Source: Pseudomonas sp. N3-W
GTDB taxonomy: Bacteria > Pseudomonadota > Gammaproteobacteria > Pseudomonadales > Pseudomonadaceae
Assembly: GCF_024970185.1 (NCBI RefSeq)
Contig: NZ_CP103965.1
Span: 4,855,001-4,919,000 of the forward strand
Length of the DNA stretch: 64,000 nucleotides
Direction of reading: 5' to 3'
Shown here: positions 36,897 to 44,731 of the stretch, in pieces
Position numbering within the stretch: the stretch's first letter is position 1
How the letters are laid out: every line of letters begins with the position of its first letter
Notes under the pieces: model-generated
The model's input: only the letters and a program-made list of their open reading frames with translations
The model's database searches: none
Told to the model about the DNA's origin: nothing
Made by a program: the position numbers and the translations under genes

Positions 36897-37688
36897 ATGC
36901 GCCTTTTGCTTGCCCTTACCTTGCTGGCCCTCAGCGGGCTGACCCAGGCCGCCATCCAGACTCAGGAAATTCCTTACGAGAGTGCCGATGGCACCAAGAT
37001 GATCGGCTACTACGCCTTCGATGACGCGATCAAAGGCCCGCGCCCCGGCATTGTGGTGGTGCATGAGTTCTGGGGCCTCAACGATTACGCCAAGCGCCGC
37101 GCCCGTGACCTGGCCGGCCTGGGCTATAGCGCGCTGGCGATCGACATGTATGGCGGCGGCAAAAATACTGAACATCCGAAGGATGCGATGGCGTTCATGC
37201 AAGAGGTGTCGAAGAACAGCGCCGTGGCCAGCGCACGGTTTCAGGCGGGGCTTGATCTGTTGCGCAAACAGCCGCAAACCGATCCGAACAAACTGGCCGC
37301 CATCGGTTATTGCTTCGGCGGTGGCGTGGTGTTGAATGCGGCGCGTCAAGGCTTGCCGCTGGCCGGTGTGGTGAGTTTCCACGGAGCCCTGACGACCAAT
37401 ACGCCGGCGACACCGGGCAGCGTGAAAGCCAAAATACTGGTCGAGCATGGCGCCAGGGACAGCATGGTCACAGCGCAGAACGTCACCGCTTTCAAAGCTG
37501 AAATGGACAAGGCTGGCGCCGACTACAAGTTCGTCAGCCTGGCAGATGCCAAACACGGCTTTACCAACCCGGATGCCGATCGCCTGAGCCATGGTGATCA
37601 TGGCGGGCCGGACATCGGCTACAACAAGGCGGCGGATGAAAGTTCGTGGAAAGACATGCAGGCGTTTTTCAAGAAGATTTTTGGTTGA
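36897..37688 (+). CDS. Exported dienelactone hydrolase family protein
   Basis: A 263-residue alpha/beta hydrolase. The signal peptide MRLLLALTLLALSGLTQA points to the periplasm, unlike classical cytosolic dienelactone hydrolases. Family blocks are GIVVVHEFWGLNDYAKRRARDLAGLGYSALAIDMYG, the cysteine nucleophile in AIGYCFGGGVVLNAA, the aspartate in VEHGARDSMVT and the histidine in DAKHGFTNPDAD. The ATG has AAGGAG before it. It is divergent from oprH, with the PhoP box between them. The substrate is unknown. Confidence 0.9.
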   Translation: MRLLLALTLLALSGLTQAAIQTQEIPYESADGTKMIGYYAFDDAIKGPRPGIVVVHEFWGLNDYAKRRARDLAGLGYSALAIDMYGGGKNTEHPKDAMAFMQEVSKNSAVASARFQAGLDLLRKQPQTDPNKLAAIGYCFGGGVVLNAARQGLPLAGVVSFHGALTTNTPATPGSVKAKILVEHGARDSMVTAQNVTAFKAEMDKAGADYKFVSLADAKHGFTNPDADRLSHGDHGGPDIGYNKAADESSWKDMQAFFKKIFG

Positions 37689-37724
37689 AGGCTTGGCACT
37701 GCATCGTCAGTTAAAGACACAACA

Positions 37725-37819
37725 CCTGTGGGAGCGAGCTTGCTCGCGATAGCGGCATCACATTCGAGATGGATGTTGATTGACACGACGCCATCGCGAG
37801 CAAGCTCGCTCCCACAAGG
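37725..37819. repeat. REPIN before the phosphopantetheinyl transferase gene
   Basis: CCTGTGGGAGCGAGCTTGCTCGCGATAGCGG and GCCATCGCGAGCAAGCTCGCTCCCACAAGG inverted, about 40 bp apart. A near-duplicate of 21805-21899. Confidence 0.85.
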
Positions 37820-37853
37820 ATTGCAGTGTTCAAATCTTTAACTGAACGGCAAA

Positions 37854-38582
37854 ATGTCCATCATGATCCCTATCCTCCCCACCTGCTGCACCCCACTCGA
37901 CGCCCATTGGCCGCTGCCCTTCGTGCTGCCCGATACGGTGTTGCTCAGTACCCATTTCGATCCGTCGCAACTGGCCATCGATGATTTCCTGCGCAGCGCC
38001 ATCGCGCCGCCGGCGAGTATTCAGCGTTCGGTGGCCAAGCGTCAGGCGGAGTTTCTGGCCGGGCGTGTCTGCGCCCGGGCGGCGCTGCAGCAACTGGAAG
38101 GACTGAACTTCATCCCGGCCATTGGTGATGACCGAGCGCCCGTCTGGCCATCGCACATCAGTGGTTCGATCACCCACAGCACGGGTCGAGCGGCAGCGAT
38201 TGTCGCGCACAAAACCCAGTGGCGTGGCCTGGGCATGGACCTGGAAAACCTGCTCGACCATGATCGGGCCGAACGCCTGGCCGGGGAAATCCTCACCCAA
38301 CCCGAGATGCAGCGCATGGCCGCCGCCGAGCGCGATCAATTGGCGCAGTGGGTCACGCTGACGTTTTCGGTGAAGGAAAGCCTGTTCAAGGCGCTGTACC
38401 CGATTGTGCAGAAGCGCTTCTATTTCGAGCATGCTGAAATGCTGGAGTGGACCGAGGGCGGTGAGGTACGGCTGCGGCTGCTCACTGATCTGTCCAGTGA
38501 ATGGTGCAGCGGCACTGAGCTGGATGCGCAATTTGCAGTGCAGGATGGGCAGTTGTTGAGTCTGGTGAGTATCAAGGCCTGA
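37854..38582 (+). CDS. 4'-phosphopantetheinyl transferase (EntD/PcpS type)
   Basis: Transfers phosphopantetheine from CoA to carrier proteins; in P. aeruginosa the single enzyme PcpS serves fatty-acid, siderophore and peptide synthesis. The 242-residue product has RQAEFLAGRVCARAALQQL (about 63-81), the CoA-binding SGSITHSTGRAAAIVA, GLGMDLENLLD with the magnesium-binding acidic pair, and the C-terminal FSVKESLFKALYP motif. The layout is that of EntD/PcpS. The ribosome site is weak and a second ATG lies three codons on. A P. fluorescens that makes pyoverdine and lipopeptides would depend on this enzyme. Confidence 0.93.
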   Translation: MSIMIPILPTCCTPLDAHWPLPFVLPDTVLLSTHFDPSQLAIDDFLRSAIAPPASIQRSVAKRQAEFLAGRVCARAALQQLEGLNFIPAIGDDRAPVWPSHISGSITHSTGRAAAIVAHKTQWRGLGMDLENLLDHDRAERLAGEILTQPEMQRMAAAERDQLAQWVTLTFSVKESLFKALYPIVQKRFYFEHAEMLEWTEGGEVRLRLLTDLSSEWCSGTELDAQFAVQDGQLLSLVSIKA

Positions 38583-38615
38583 GGTTTTTCAGCGTCTGTG
38601 CTGGCCTCCATGATC

Positions 38616-40226
38616 TCAACGCCGCTCCTGATTCCTCGGCCAACTCAGGCTGAAGCACGCCCCACCCAGGCTTTTGCTCTTGCTGATCAGCGCCCGACCG
38701 TCATGCCAATGCACAATCCGTCGCACGATCGACAACCCCAACCCGTGGCCACCAGAAGCACGAGTACGGCTGTCGTCAAGGCGCAGAAAGGGCGTGAAGA
38801 TTTTCTCCCACGCGGCTTCCGGCACGCCCGGCCCGTCATCCTCGACATCCACCCGACAGCGCTGCTGCCCCACCTGATAGCTGACGGTCACCTGTGACTG
38901 GGCATGGCGCATGGCGTTGCTCACCAGGTTTTGCAACGCCCGATGCAGGTAGCGCGGTTCGGCCTCGACCCAGGCATCGTCGCAATCGGCGGCCGACAGG
39001 CACAGGCCACGCTGCACCGTCACGCCGACGCGCAACGGCGCCAGTTCGGCGATGACCTGATTGACCAGTGCATCCAGATCGACTCGCTGAAAATCCAGCG
39101 CCGGCGAGCCCTGCTCCAGCCGTGCGTAGGTGAGCATCTCGTCCACCAGACGGTCGAGGTCCTCGATGTCGTGGTCCATGCCCTCGCGGTATTTTTCCAG
39201 CGCTTGCGGCGTAGTGGCCGAGCCGATCATTTCCAGGCCGAAACGCAACCGCGCCACCGGGGTGCGCAGCTCGTGAGAGACGGCGCGCACCAGTTCTCGC
39301 TGGATCGCCAGCAACTGCTGCAAGTGCTCGGCCATGCCGTTGAACGCCTGGGCCAGACGTCCCACCGAGTCGGCGCCTCGAGCCGGCACGCGGGTTTCCA
39401 GGCTGCCCTTGGCGATGCGCGTTGCGGCGGCCTCAAGACCGCGCAAACGACGCTCCAGTTGCCGCACCAGCAAATAGACGATCAACCCGATCAGGCTCAA
39501 GCCCAATGCGGCAATCAGCACCAGCCATTCAGGCGGATAAGGATTCATTTGATACAGCGGGCCGATCTCCAGTACCCACGGCGTACCGACCATGCCGGCG
39601 AACACCCGGATCGAATCACCGCCCTTGCCCAACGCCATCACCGTGTCGCCCTCGGACACGCGTCGGCTCTGGTCCTCGTCCATATCGGCCTGATCGATGG
39701 TGACCAGTCGCAAGTCGAAGCCAAAGCCTTTGTCTTCTTTAAGCAACGCCAGCCGCTCGGGCTGCTCGGCCACCGGGTAGCGCACCAATTCATCGGCCAA
39801 CAGGTAGATGGTCGCCCGGGCCAGTTGCTCGCTGATCTGCTGCACCTCCCCTGTCAATACAAGCTGTTCCTTGTCGCTGACCAACCGATAGACCTTCGCC
39901 GCGTGTGGCCCGGTCTGCTCCACCAGGGCCTGGCCGCGCTGTATGCGGGTACGCTGGGTGAGGTCGAGGTCGGTCTGGGCGAACGTCTGCAACGCCAGCG
40001 GAATGCCCAACAGGCGCTCCCACACCAGCAAGGCACGGTGGCGCTCGGTTTCATTCATCGGTTGCAGGTTGTCGGCCATCAACGAGAACGTGCCGTGGGC
40101 CAGGCGCTCGCGGTATTGCTCGCTGCGCACCTGATTGAGCAAGTGCAAAGCCAGCACGCCGAGCAGCGCTACCAGAATCAGCGCCGCACACATGCCGCCA
40201 TAGATGCGCAGGAAAATCGAGTTCAC
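38616..40226 (-). CDS. RstB-like two-component sensor kinase (PA1158 position)
   Basis: A 536-residue inner-membrane kinase: TM1 (about 8-30), a long periplasmic sensor region (31-232), TM2 (about 234-255) and HAMP. HisKA has H318 in VRAVSHELRTPVARLRFG, followed by HATPase with NLVSNAMRHA and GHGLGLSIVRRIV. The start is a GTG that overlaps the regulator's stop (GTGA). Position beside nrdA and domain order match PA1157-PA1158, commonly called RstA/RstB-like. The signal is unknown. Confidence 0.88.
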   Translation of the reverse strand: MNSIFLRIYGGMCAALILVALLGVLALHLLNQVRSEQYRERLAHGTFSLMADNLQPMNETERHRALLVWERLLGIPLALQTFAQTDLDLTQRTRIQRGQALVEQTGPHAAKVYRLVSDKEQLVLTGEVQQISEQLARATIYLLADELVRYPVAEQPERLALLKEDKGFGFDLRLVTIDQADMDEDQSRRVSEGDTVMALGKGGDSIRVFAGMVGTPWVLEIGPLYQMNPYPPEWLVLIAALGLSLIGLIVYLLVRQLERRLRGLEAAATRIAKGSLETRVPARGADSVGRLAQAFNGMAEHLQQLLAIQRELVRAVSHELRTPVARLRFGLEMIGSATTPQALEKYREGMDHDIEDLDRLVDEMLTYARLEQGSPALDFQRVDLDALVNQVIAELAPLRVGVTVQRGLCLSAADCDDAWVEAEPRYLHRALQNLVSNAMRHAQSQVTVSYQVGQQRCRVDVEDDGPGVPEAAWEKIFTPFLRLDDSRTRASGGHGLGLSIVRRIVHWHDGRALISKSKSLGGACFSLSWPRNQERR

Positions 40227-40945
40227 AGGGCCAGGTCTGCGCAGGCTTCAGGGACGAACAGGTAACCCTTGCTGCGAACGGTCTTGATCAACCGCGGGTG
40301 GTCCGGGTCGTCGCCAATCTTGGGCCGGATGCGCGAAATGCGTACATCGATGGAACGGTCCTGGCCGTCATAGCCAATGCCGCGCAGGGCGGTGAAAATC
40401 TCTTCGCGAGAAAGGATGCGCCCGGCATTGGCCACCAGCAGCCACAGCAGGTCGAACTCGGCGCTGGTCAACTCGATGCCGTTGCCCTGCAACCAGGCCT
40501 CGCGCAGGGCGTTGTCCACCACCAGCGGGCCGAACTGCAGACGACGCTGTTTTTCCGGCGCGGCCTCGGGGGCCTCACTGCGCCGCAGCAGGGCCTGGAT
40601 ACGCGCCAGCAGCAGGCGCGGACGCACGGGTTTGCACACGTAATCGTCGGCGCCCAGGTCCAGGCCGAGAATCTGGTCGGTGTCGTCGGTGCGCGCCGTG
40701 AGCATCAGGATCGGGCCGTCATAGCGGTCGCGGACCTTGCGGCAAATACTCAAGCCGTCTTCGCCGGGGAGCATCAGGTCGAGGATCACCAGGTCCGGTT
40801 GTTCCTTGATGATCCGCGCCGCCGCCAGCGCGCCATTGCCTTCTATTTCCACGCGCAGGCCGTTGACTTGCAGGTAATCGCGAGTGAGTTCGGCCAGACG
40901 CTGGTCGTCCTCGACAATCAATATCTGCCAGGCTTCTTGCTCCAC
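40223..40945 (-). CDS. RstA-like OmpR-family response regulator (PA1157 position)
   Basis: A 240-residue regulator. The receiver has ILIVEDDQRLAEL, D56 in DLVILDLMLPGEDGLSI and the lysine in DDYVCKPVRPRLLL. The winged helix has LTSAEFDLLWLL, DRSIDVRISRIRPKIG and KTVRSKGYLFVPE. The GTG at 40945 is preferred because AGAGG lies five bases before it; eight upstream codons are open but lack a ribosome site. Operon with the RstB-like kinase by a GTGA overlap; divergent from nrdA across 731 bp. Confidence 0.9.
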   Translation of the reverse strand: MEQEAWQILIVEDDQRLAELTRDYLQVNGLRVEIEGNGALAAARIIKEQPDLVILDLMLPGEDGLSICRKVRDRYDGPILMLTARTDDTDQILGLDLGADDYVCKPVRPRLLLARIQALLRRSEAPEAAPEKQRRLQFGPLVVDNALREAWLQGNGIELTSAEFDLLWLLVANAGRILSREEIFTALRGIGYDGQDRSIDVRISRIRPKIGDDPDHPRLIKTVRSKGYLFVPEACADLAL

Positions 40946-41232
40946 GGTGACCTCTGCTTGCCAATACAAAAAGGGCGGATCCTCCCGTCTTTTTGTAATG
41001 AATAAGGAGGATAAGAATGCGTATGTGCCGCCCGATTGTATAAACGCCGATCAGCGAGAACACAAGTCGGTAAATGCGTTCGGACAAGCCGGTTTTTTGT
41101 GATAGGGTTCGCGCCCTTAAAAAACCGCCCAAGCCGTTTTGGATCGTGAAGAAACGATGACAAACGGTGCAATGCAGCAGGGTCGCGGCCTACACGCTCG
41201 TTCCACGTTTCACACACAATTTACGCACAGGT

Positions 41233-41241
41233 TTATCCACA
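41233..41241 (+). promoter_or_regulatory. DnaA box upstream of nrdA
   Basis: TTATCCACA matches the DnaA consensus exactly, 30 bp before the first NrdR-box candidate. DnaA control of nrdAB is known in E. coli. Confidence 0.65.
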
Positions 41242-41270
41242 GGTAGTACGTTGCAACACCCCCCAAAACG

Positions 41271-41311
41271 CATTATCTTGTAGCTCGGCGCCAAAAAAAC
41301 CCTACATGTAG
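41271..41311 (+). promoter_or_regulatory. Pair of NrdR boxes upstream of nrdA
   Basis: Cores CATTATCTTG (41271-41280) and CTACATGTAG (41302-41311) fit the NrdR half-site pattern CWATATATWG at 8 of 10 positions each. They are exactly 31 bp apart, the three-turn spacing typical of NrdR-box pairs. The second lies inside a perfect 20-bp palindrome AAACCCTACATGTAGGGTTT. Confidence 0.78.
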
Positions 41312-41458
41312 GGTTTTGCGCAAAAAACCAAACACAAATCAGGCACCAAACTCAAGCGCTTTATTGCCTCTGCCTGGTTGAACCAAACGTATTTTTAGAA
41401 GACCAAACCGCGCGTGCGGATGGCGGCTGTTTTCTGCACAAATCGGCGAAAACGGTAC

Positions 41459-41643
41459 GGGTGTTGCAGTCCTTGACTGTCACCCACAGGAATCCGGTTT
41501 CCAGCTTACGGCTGGTCACCCAAGACTTCGGCATGGAAGCGGCGCTCCAAAGGCCCCCTTCCTGAACTGTCCCGAGGTCGTTATGCCCGGCGCTGCCGGT
41601 TGTAGTGCTTCAGGACGGAACGGTGGGCACCGTGATGGTGCCC
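41459..41643 (+). other. Structured 5' leader of nrdA
   Basis: Between the NrdR boxes and the nrdA ATG lie about 365 bp without a gene. They contain strong hairpins in a row: GGGTG/CACCC with inner CAGTC/GACTG (41459-41485), GGAA/TTCC (41489-41502), CCAGC/GCTGG (41501-41515) and GGGCACC/GGTGCCC (41625-41643). This could be a regulatory mRNA leader. I could not match it to a known riboswitch. Confidence 0.45.
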
Positions 41644-41676
41644 AAACAAACATAGAGAACGTGGAGACACCCCCCC

Positions 41677-44571
41677 ATGCAAACCGACACAACTCGCGAG
41701 AACCCGCAGGGCACCTTGCCGCAGGCCGCTGATTCGAATTCGGATCTGTCCGCCACCGCGCCTGGCCAACTGCGCGTGATCAAGCGTAACGGCACTGTCG
41801 TTCCTTATACCGATGACAAAATCACCGTCGCCATCACCAAAGCGTTTCTCGCAGTTGAAGGCGGCACCGCTGCTGCCTCGTCGCGAATCCACGACACCGT
41901 TGCCCGCCTGACCGAACAGGTCACCGCGACCTTCAAGCGTCGCATGCCATCGGGTGGCACCATCCACATCGAAGAAATCCAGGACCAGGTCGAACTGGCC
42001 CTGATGCGTGCCGGCGAGCAGAAAGTAGCCCGCGACTATGTGATCTACCGTGACGGTCGTTCGAAAGAACGCGCCACCCGCGCCCCGACCGAAGAAGCGG
42101 TCAACGCGCATCCGTCGATCCGCATCACCCGCGCCGACGGCACTTTTGCACCGCTGGACATGGGTCGCCTGAACACCATCGTCACCGAAGCGTGCGAAGG
42201 CCTGGAAGAAGTCGACGGCGACCTGATCCAGCGCGAAACCCTGAAGAACCTGTACGACGGCGTGGCCCTGACCGACGTCAACACCGCCCTGGTAATGACC
42301 GCCCGTACGCTGGTCGAGCGTGAGCCGAACTACTCGTTCGTCACCGCCCGCCTGTTGATGGACACCTTGCGTGCCGAAGGCCTGAGCTTCCTGAACGTTG
42401 CCGAAAGCGCGACCCACCACGAGATGGTTGACCTGTACGCCAAGGCTTTGCCTGCGTACATCGCCAAGGGTATCGAATTCGAATTGCTGAACCCGGTCCT
42501 GGCCACCTTCGACCTGGAAAAACTCGGCAAGGCGATCAACCACGAGCGCGATCAGCAGTTCACCTACCTGGGCCTGCAAACCCTGTACGACCGTTACTTC
42601 ATCCACAAGGACGGTATCCGCTTCGAACTGCCGCAGATCTTCTTCATGCGCGTGGCCATGGGCCTGGCGATCGAAGAGAAGAACAAGGAAGACCGTGCGA
42701 TCGAGTTCTACAACCTGTTGTCGTCCTTCGACTACATGTCCTCGACCCCTACCCTGTTCAACGCCGGCACCCTGCGTCCACAGCTGTCCAGCTGCTACCT
42801 GACCACCGTGCCGGATGACCTGTCGGGCATCTACCACGCGATCCACGACAACGCCATGTTGTCGAAATTCGCTGGCGGCCTGGGCAACGACTGGACACCG
42901 GTTCGTGCGCTGGGTTCGTACATCAAGGGCACCAACGGCAAATCCCAGGGCGTTGTACCGTTCCTGAAAGTGGTGAACGACACCGCCGTTGCCGTCAACC
43001 AGGGTGGCAAGCGCAAAGGCGCTGTGTGTGCCTACCTGGAAACCTGGCACATGGACATCGAGGAGTTCATCGAACTTCGCAAGAACACCGGTGATGACCG
43101 TCGTCGTACCCACGACATGAACACTGCCAACTGGATCCCTGACCTGTTCATGAAGCGCGTCTTCGATGACGGCAAGTGGACCCTGTTCTCGCCATCCGAA
43201 GTACCTGACCTGCACGACCTGACCGGCAAGGCCTTCGAAGAGCGCTACGAGTACTACGAAGCCCTGTCCGAGTACCCGGGCAAGATCAAGCTGTTCAAGA
43301 CCATCCAGGCCAAAGACCTGTGGCGCAAGATGCTGTCCATGCTGTTTGAAACCGGCCACCCATGGCTGACCTTCAAAGACCCGTGCAACCTGCGCAGCCC
43401 GCAGCAGCACGTGGGCGTGGTTCACAGCTCGAACCTGTGCACCGAGATCACCTTGAACACCAACAAGGACGAGATTGCCGTTTGCAACCTGGGCTCGATC
43501 AACCTGCCGAACCACATCGTCAACGGCAAGCTGGACACCGCCAAGCTGGAACGCACCGTGAACACCGCTGTTCGTATGCTCGATAACGTGATCGACATCA
43601 ACTACTACTCGGTGCCGCAAGCGAAGAACTCCAACTTCAAGCACCGTCCGGTCGGCCTGGGCATCATGGGCTTCCAGGACGCCTTGTACCTGCAGCACAT
43701 CCCTTACGGTTCCGACGCTGCCGTCGAGTTCGCCGACAAGTCCATGGAAGCGGTCAGCTACTACGCGATCCAGGCTTCCTGCGACCTGGCTGACGAGCGC
43801 GGCGCCTACGAGACGTTCCAGGGTTCGCTGTGGTCCAAGGGCATCCTGCCGCTGGATTCGCAACAGATCCTGATCGAGCAGCGTGGCCAGAAGTACATCG
43901 ACGTTGACCTGAACGAATCCCTGGACTGGGCACCGGTTCGTGCCCGTGTACAGAAAGGCATTCGTAACTCCAACATCATGGCCATCGCACCGACCGCAAC
44001 CATCGCCAACATCACTGGCGTCTCGCAGTCGATCGAACCGACCTACCAGAACCTCTATGTGAAATCGAACCTGTCGGGCGAATTCACCGTGATCAACCCG
44101 TACCTGGTTCGCGACCTCAAGGCTCGCGGGCTGTGGGACTCGGTCATGATCAACGACCTGAAGTACTACGACGGTTCCGTGCAACAGATCGAGCGCATCC
44201 CGCAAGAACTCAAAGAGCTCTACGCAACGGCCTTCGAAGTGGACACCAAGTGGATCGTTGACGCCGCCAGCCGTCGTCAGAAGTGGATCGACCAGGCTCA
44301 GTCGCTGAACCTGTACATCGCCGGCGCTTCGGGCAAGAAGCTGGACGTGACCTACCGCATGGCCTGGTACCGTGGTCTGAAAACCACTTACTACCTCCGT
44401 GCCCTGGCCGCAACCAGCACCGAGAAGTCGACCATCAACACCGGCAAGCTGAACGCTGTTTCCAGCGGCGGCAACCACGGTGAAGATTCGGTCCTGGCAG
44501 CCCCTGCCGGTCCGGCGCCAGTGCCCAAGGCCTGCGCGATTGACGAGCCGGATTGCGAAGCTTGCCAATAA
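41677..44571 (+). CDS. nrdA: Ribonucleoside-diphosphate reductase class Ia, alpha subunit
   Basis: Large catalytic and allosteric subunit that makes dNDPs from NDPs with the radical supplied by NrdB. The 964-residue product is longer than E. coli NrdA because it has two ATP-cone domains (about 25-125, LRVIKRNGTVVPYTDDKITVAITKAF, and about 145-245, IRITRADGTFAPLDMGRLN), as in P. aeruginosa. The barrel has SSCYLTTVPDDL, the catalytic NLCTEITLN, LGSINL and the tyrosine pair region. The chain ends with the redox cysteines CAIDEPDCEACQ. nrdB does not follow, although it does in P. aeruginosa. Controlled by the DnaA box and NrdR boxes upstream. Confidence 0.98.
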   Translation: MQTDTTRENPQGTLPQAADSNSDLSATAPGQLRVIKRNGTVVPYTDDKITVAITKAFLAVEGGTAAASSRIHDTVARLTEQVTATFKRRMPSGGTIHIEEIQDQVELALMRAGEQKVARDYVIYRDGRSKERATRAPTEEAVNAHPSIRITRADGTFAPLDMGRLNTIVTEACEGLEEVDGDLIQRETLKNLYDGVALTDVNTALVMTARTLVEREPNYSFVTARLLMDTLRAEGLSFLNVAESATHHEMVDLYAKALPAYIAKGIEFELLNPVLATFDLEKLGKAINHERDQQFTYLGLQTLYDRYFIHKDGIRFELPQIFFMRVAMGLAIEEKNKEDRAIEFYNLLSSFDYMSSTPTLFNAGTLRPQLSSCYLTTVPDDLSGIYHAIHDNAMLSKFAGGLGNDWTPVRALGSYIKGTNGKSQGVVPFLKVVNDTAVAVNQGGKRKGAVCAYLETWHMDIEEFIELRKNTGDDRRRTHDMNTANWIPDLFMKRVFDDGKWTLFSPSEVPDLHDLTGKAFEERYEYYEALSEYPGKIKLFKTIQAKDLWRKMLSMLFETGHPWLTFKDPCNLRSPQQHVGVVHSSNLCTEITLNTNKDEIAVCNLGSINLPNHIVNGKLDTAKLERTVNTAVRMLDNVIDINYYSVPQAKNSNFKHRPVGLGIMGFQDALYLQHIPYGSDAAVEFADKSMEAVSYYAIQASCDLADERGAYETFQGSLWSKGILPLDSQQILIEQRGQKYIDVDLNESLDWAPVRARVQKGIRNSNIMAIAPTATIANITGVSQSIEPTYQNLYVKSNLSGEFTVINPYLVRDLKARGLWDSVMINDLKYYDGSVQQIERIPQELKELYATAFEVDTKWIVDAASRRQKWIDQAQSLNLYIAGASGKKLDVTYRMAWYRGLKTTYYLRALAATSTEKSTINTGKLNAVSSGGNHGEDSVLAAPAGPAPVPKACAIDEPDCEACQ

Positions 44572-44605
44572 GCTGAACCGGTAGGCGCTTGACGGCGCTG
44601 ACCTG

Positions 44606-44643
44606 AAACCCCCGATGAGCCTCTGGCTGGTCGGGGGTTTTCT
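44606..44643 (+). terminator. Terminator of nrdA
   Basis: AAACCCCCGA and TCGGGGGTTT arms with TTTTCTTTT behind, 35 bases after the stop. Confidence 0.85.
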
Positions 44644-44674
44644 TTTGCCTGGTGAGAAAGCGCCAGGCACAAAA

Positions 44675-44712
44675 AAAACGGCGAGACCTGAATGACAGGT
44701 TTCGCCGTTTTT
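44675..44712. terminator. Bidirectional terminator between nrdA and the RTX gene
   Basis: AAAACGGCGA-gACCTgaatgacAGGTt-TCGCCGTTTT: a two-part stem with A and T tracts on both sides, 20 bp from the RTX stop. It suits the convergent genes. Confidence 0.85.
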
Positions 44713-44731
44713 GTTAAGTGCCGCGTGGCCG

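Noticed and set aside
41459..41643. Cobalamin riboswitch in the nrdA leader
   Set aside because: The segments GCCACTG and GGGAA-CCGG-GCTGTCCCGCAACTG cannot be lined up, and class Ia reductase does not use cobalamin.
41581..44670. 1029-codon minus-strand open frame
   Set aside because: Antisense of nrdA, which is fully conserved on the plus strand.
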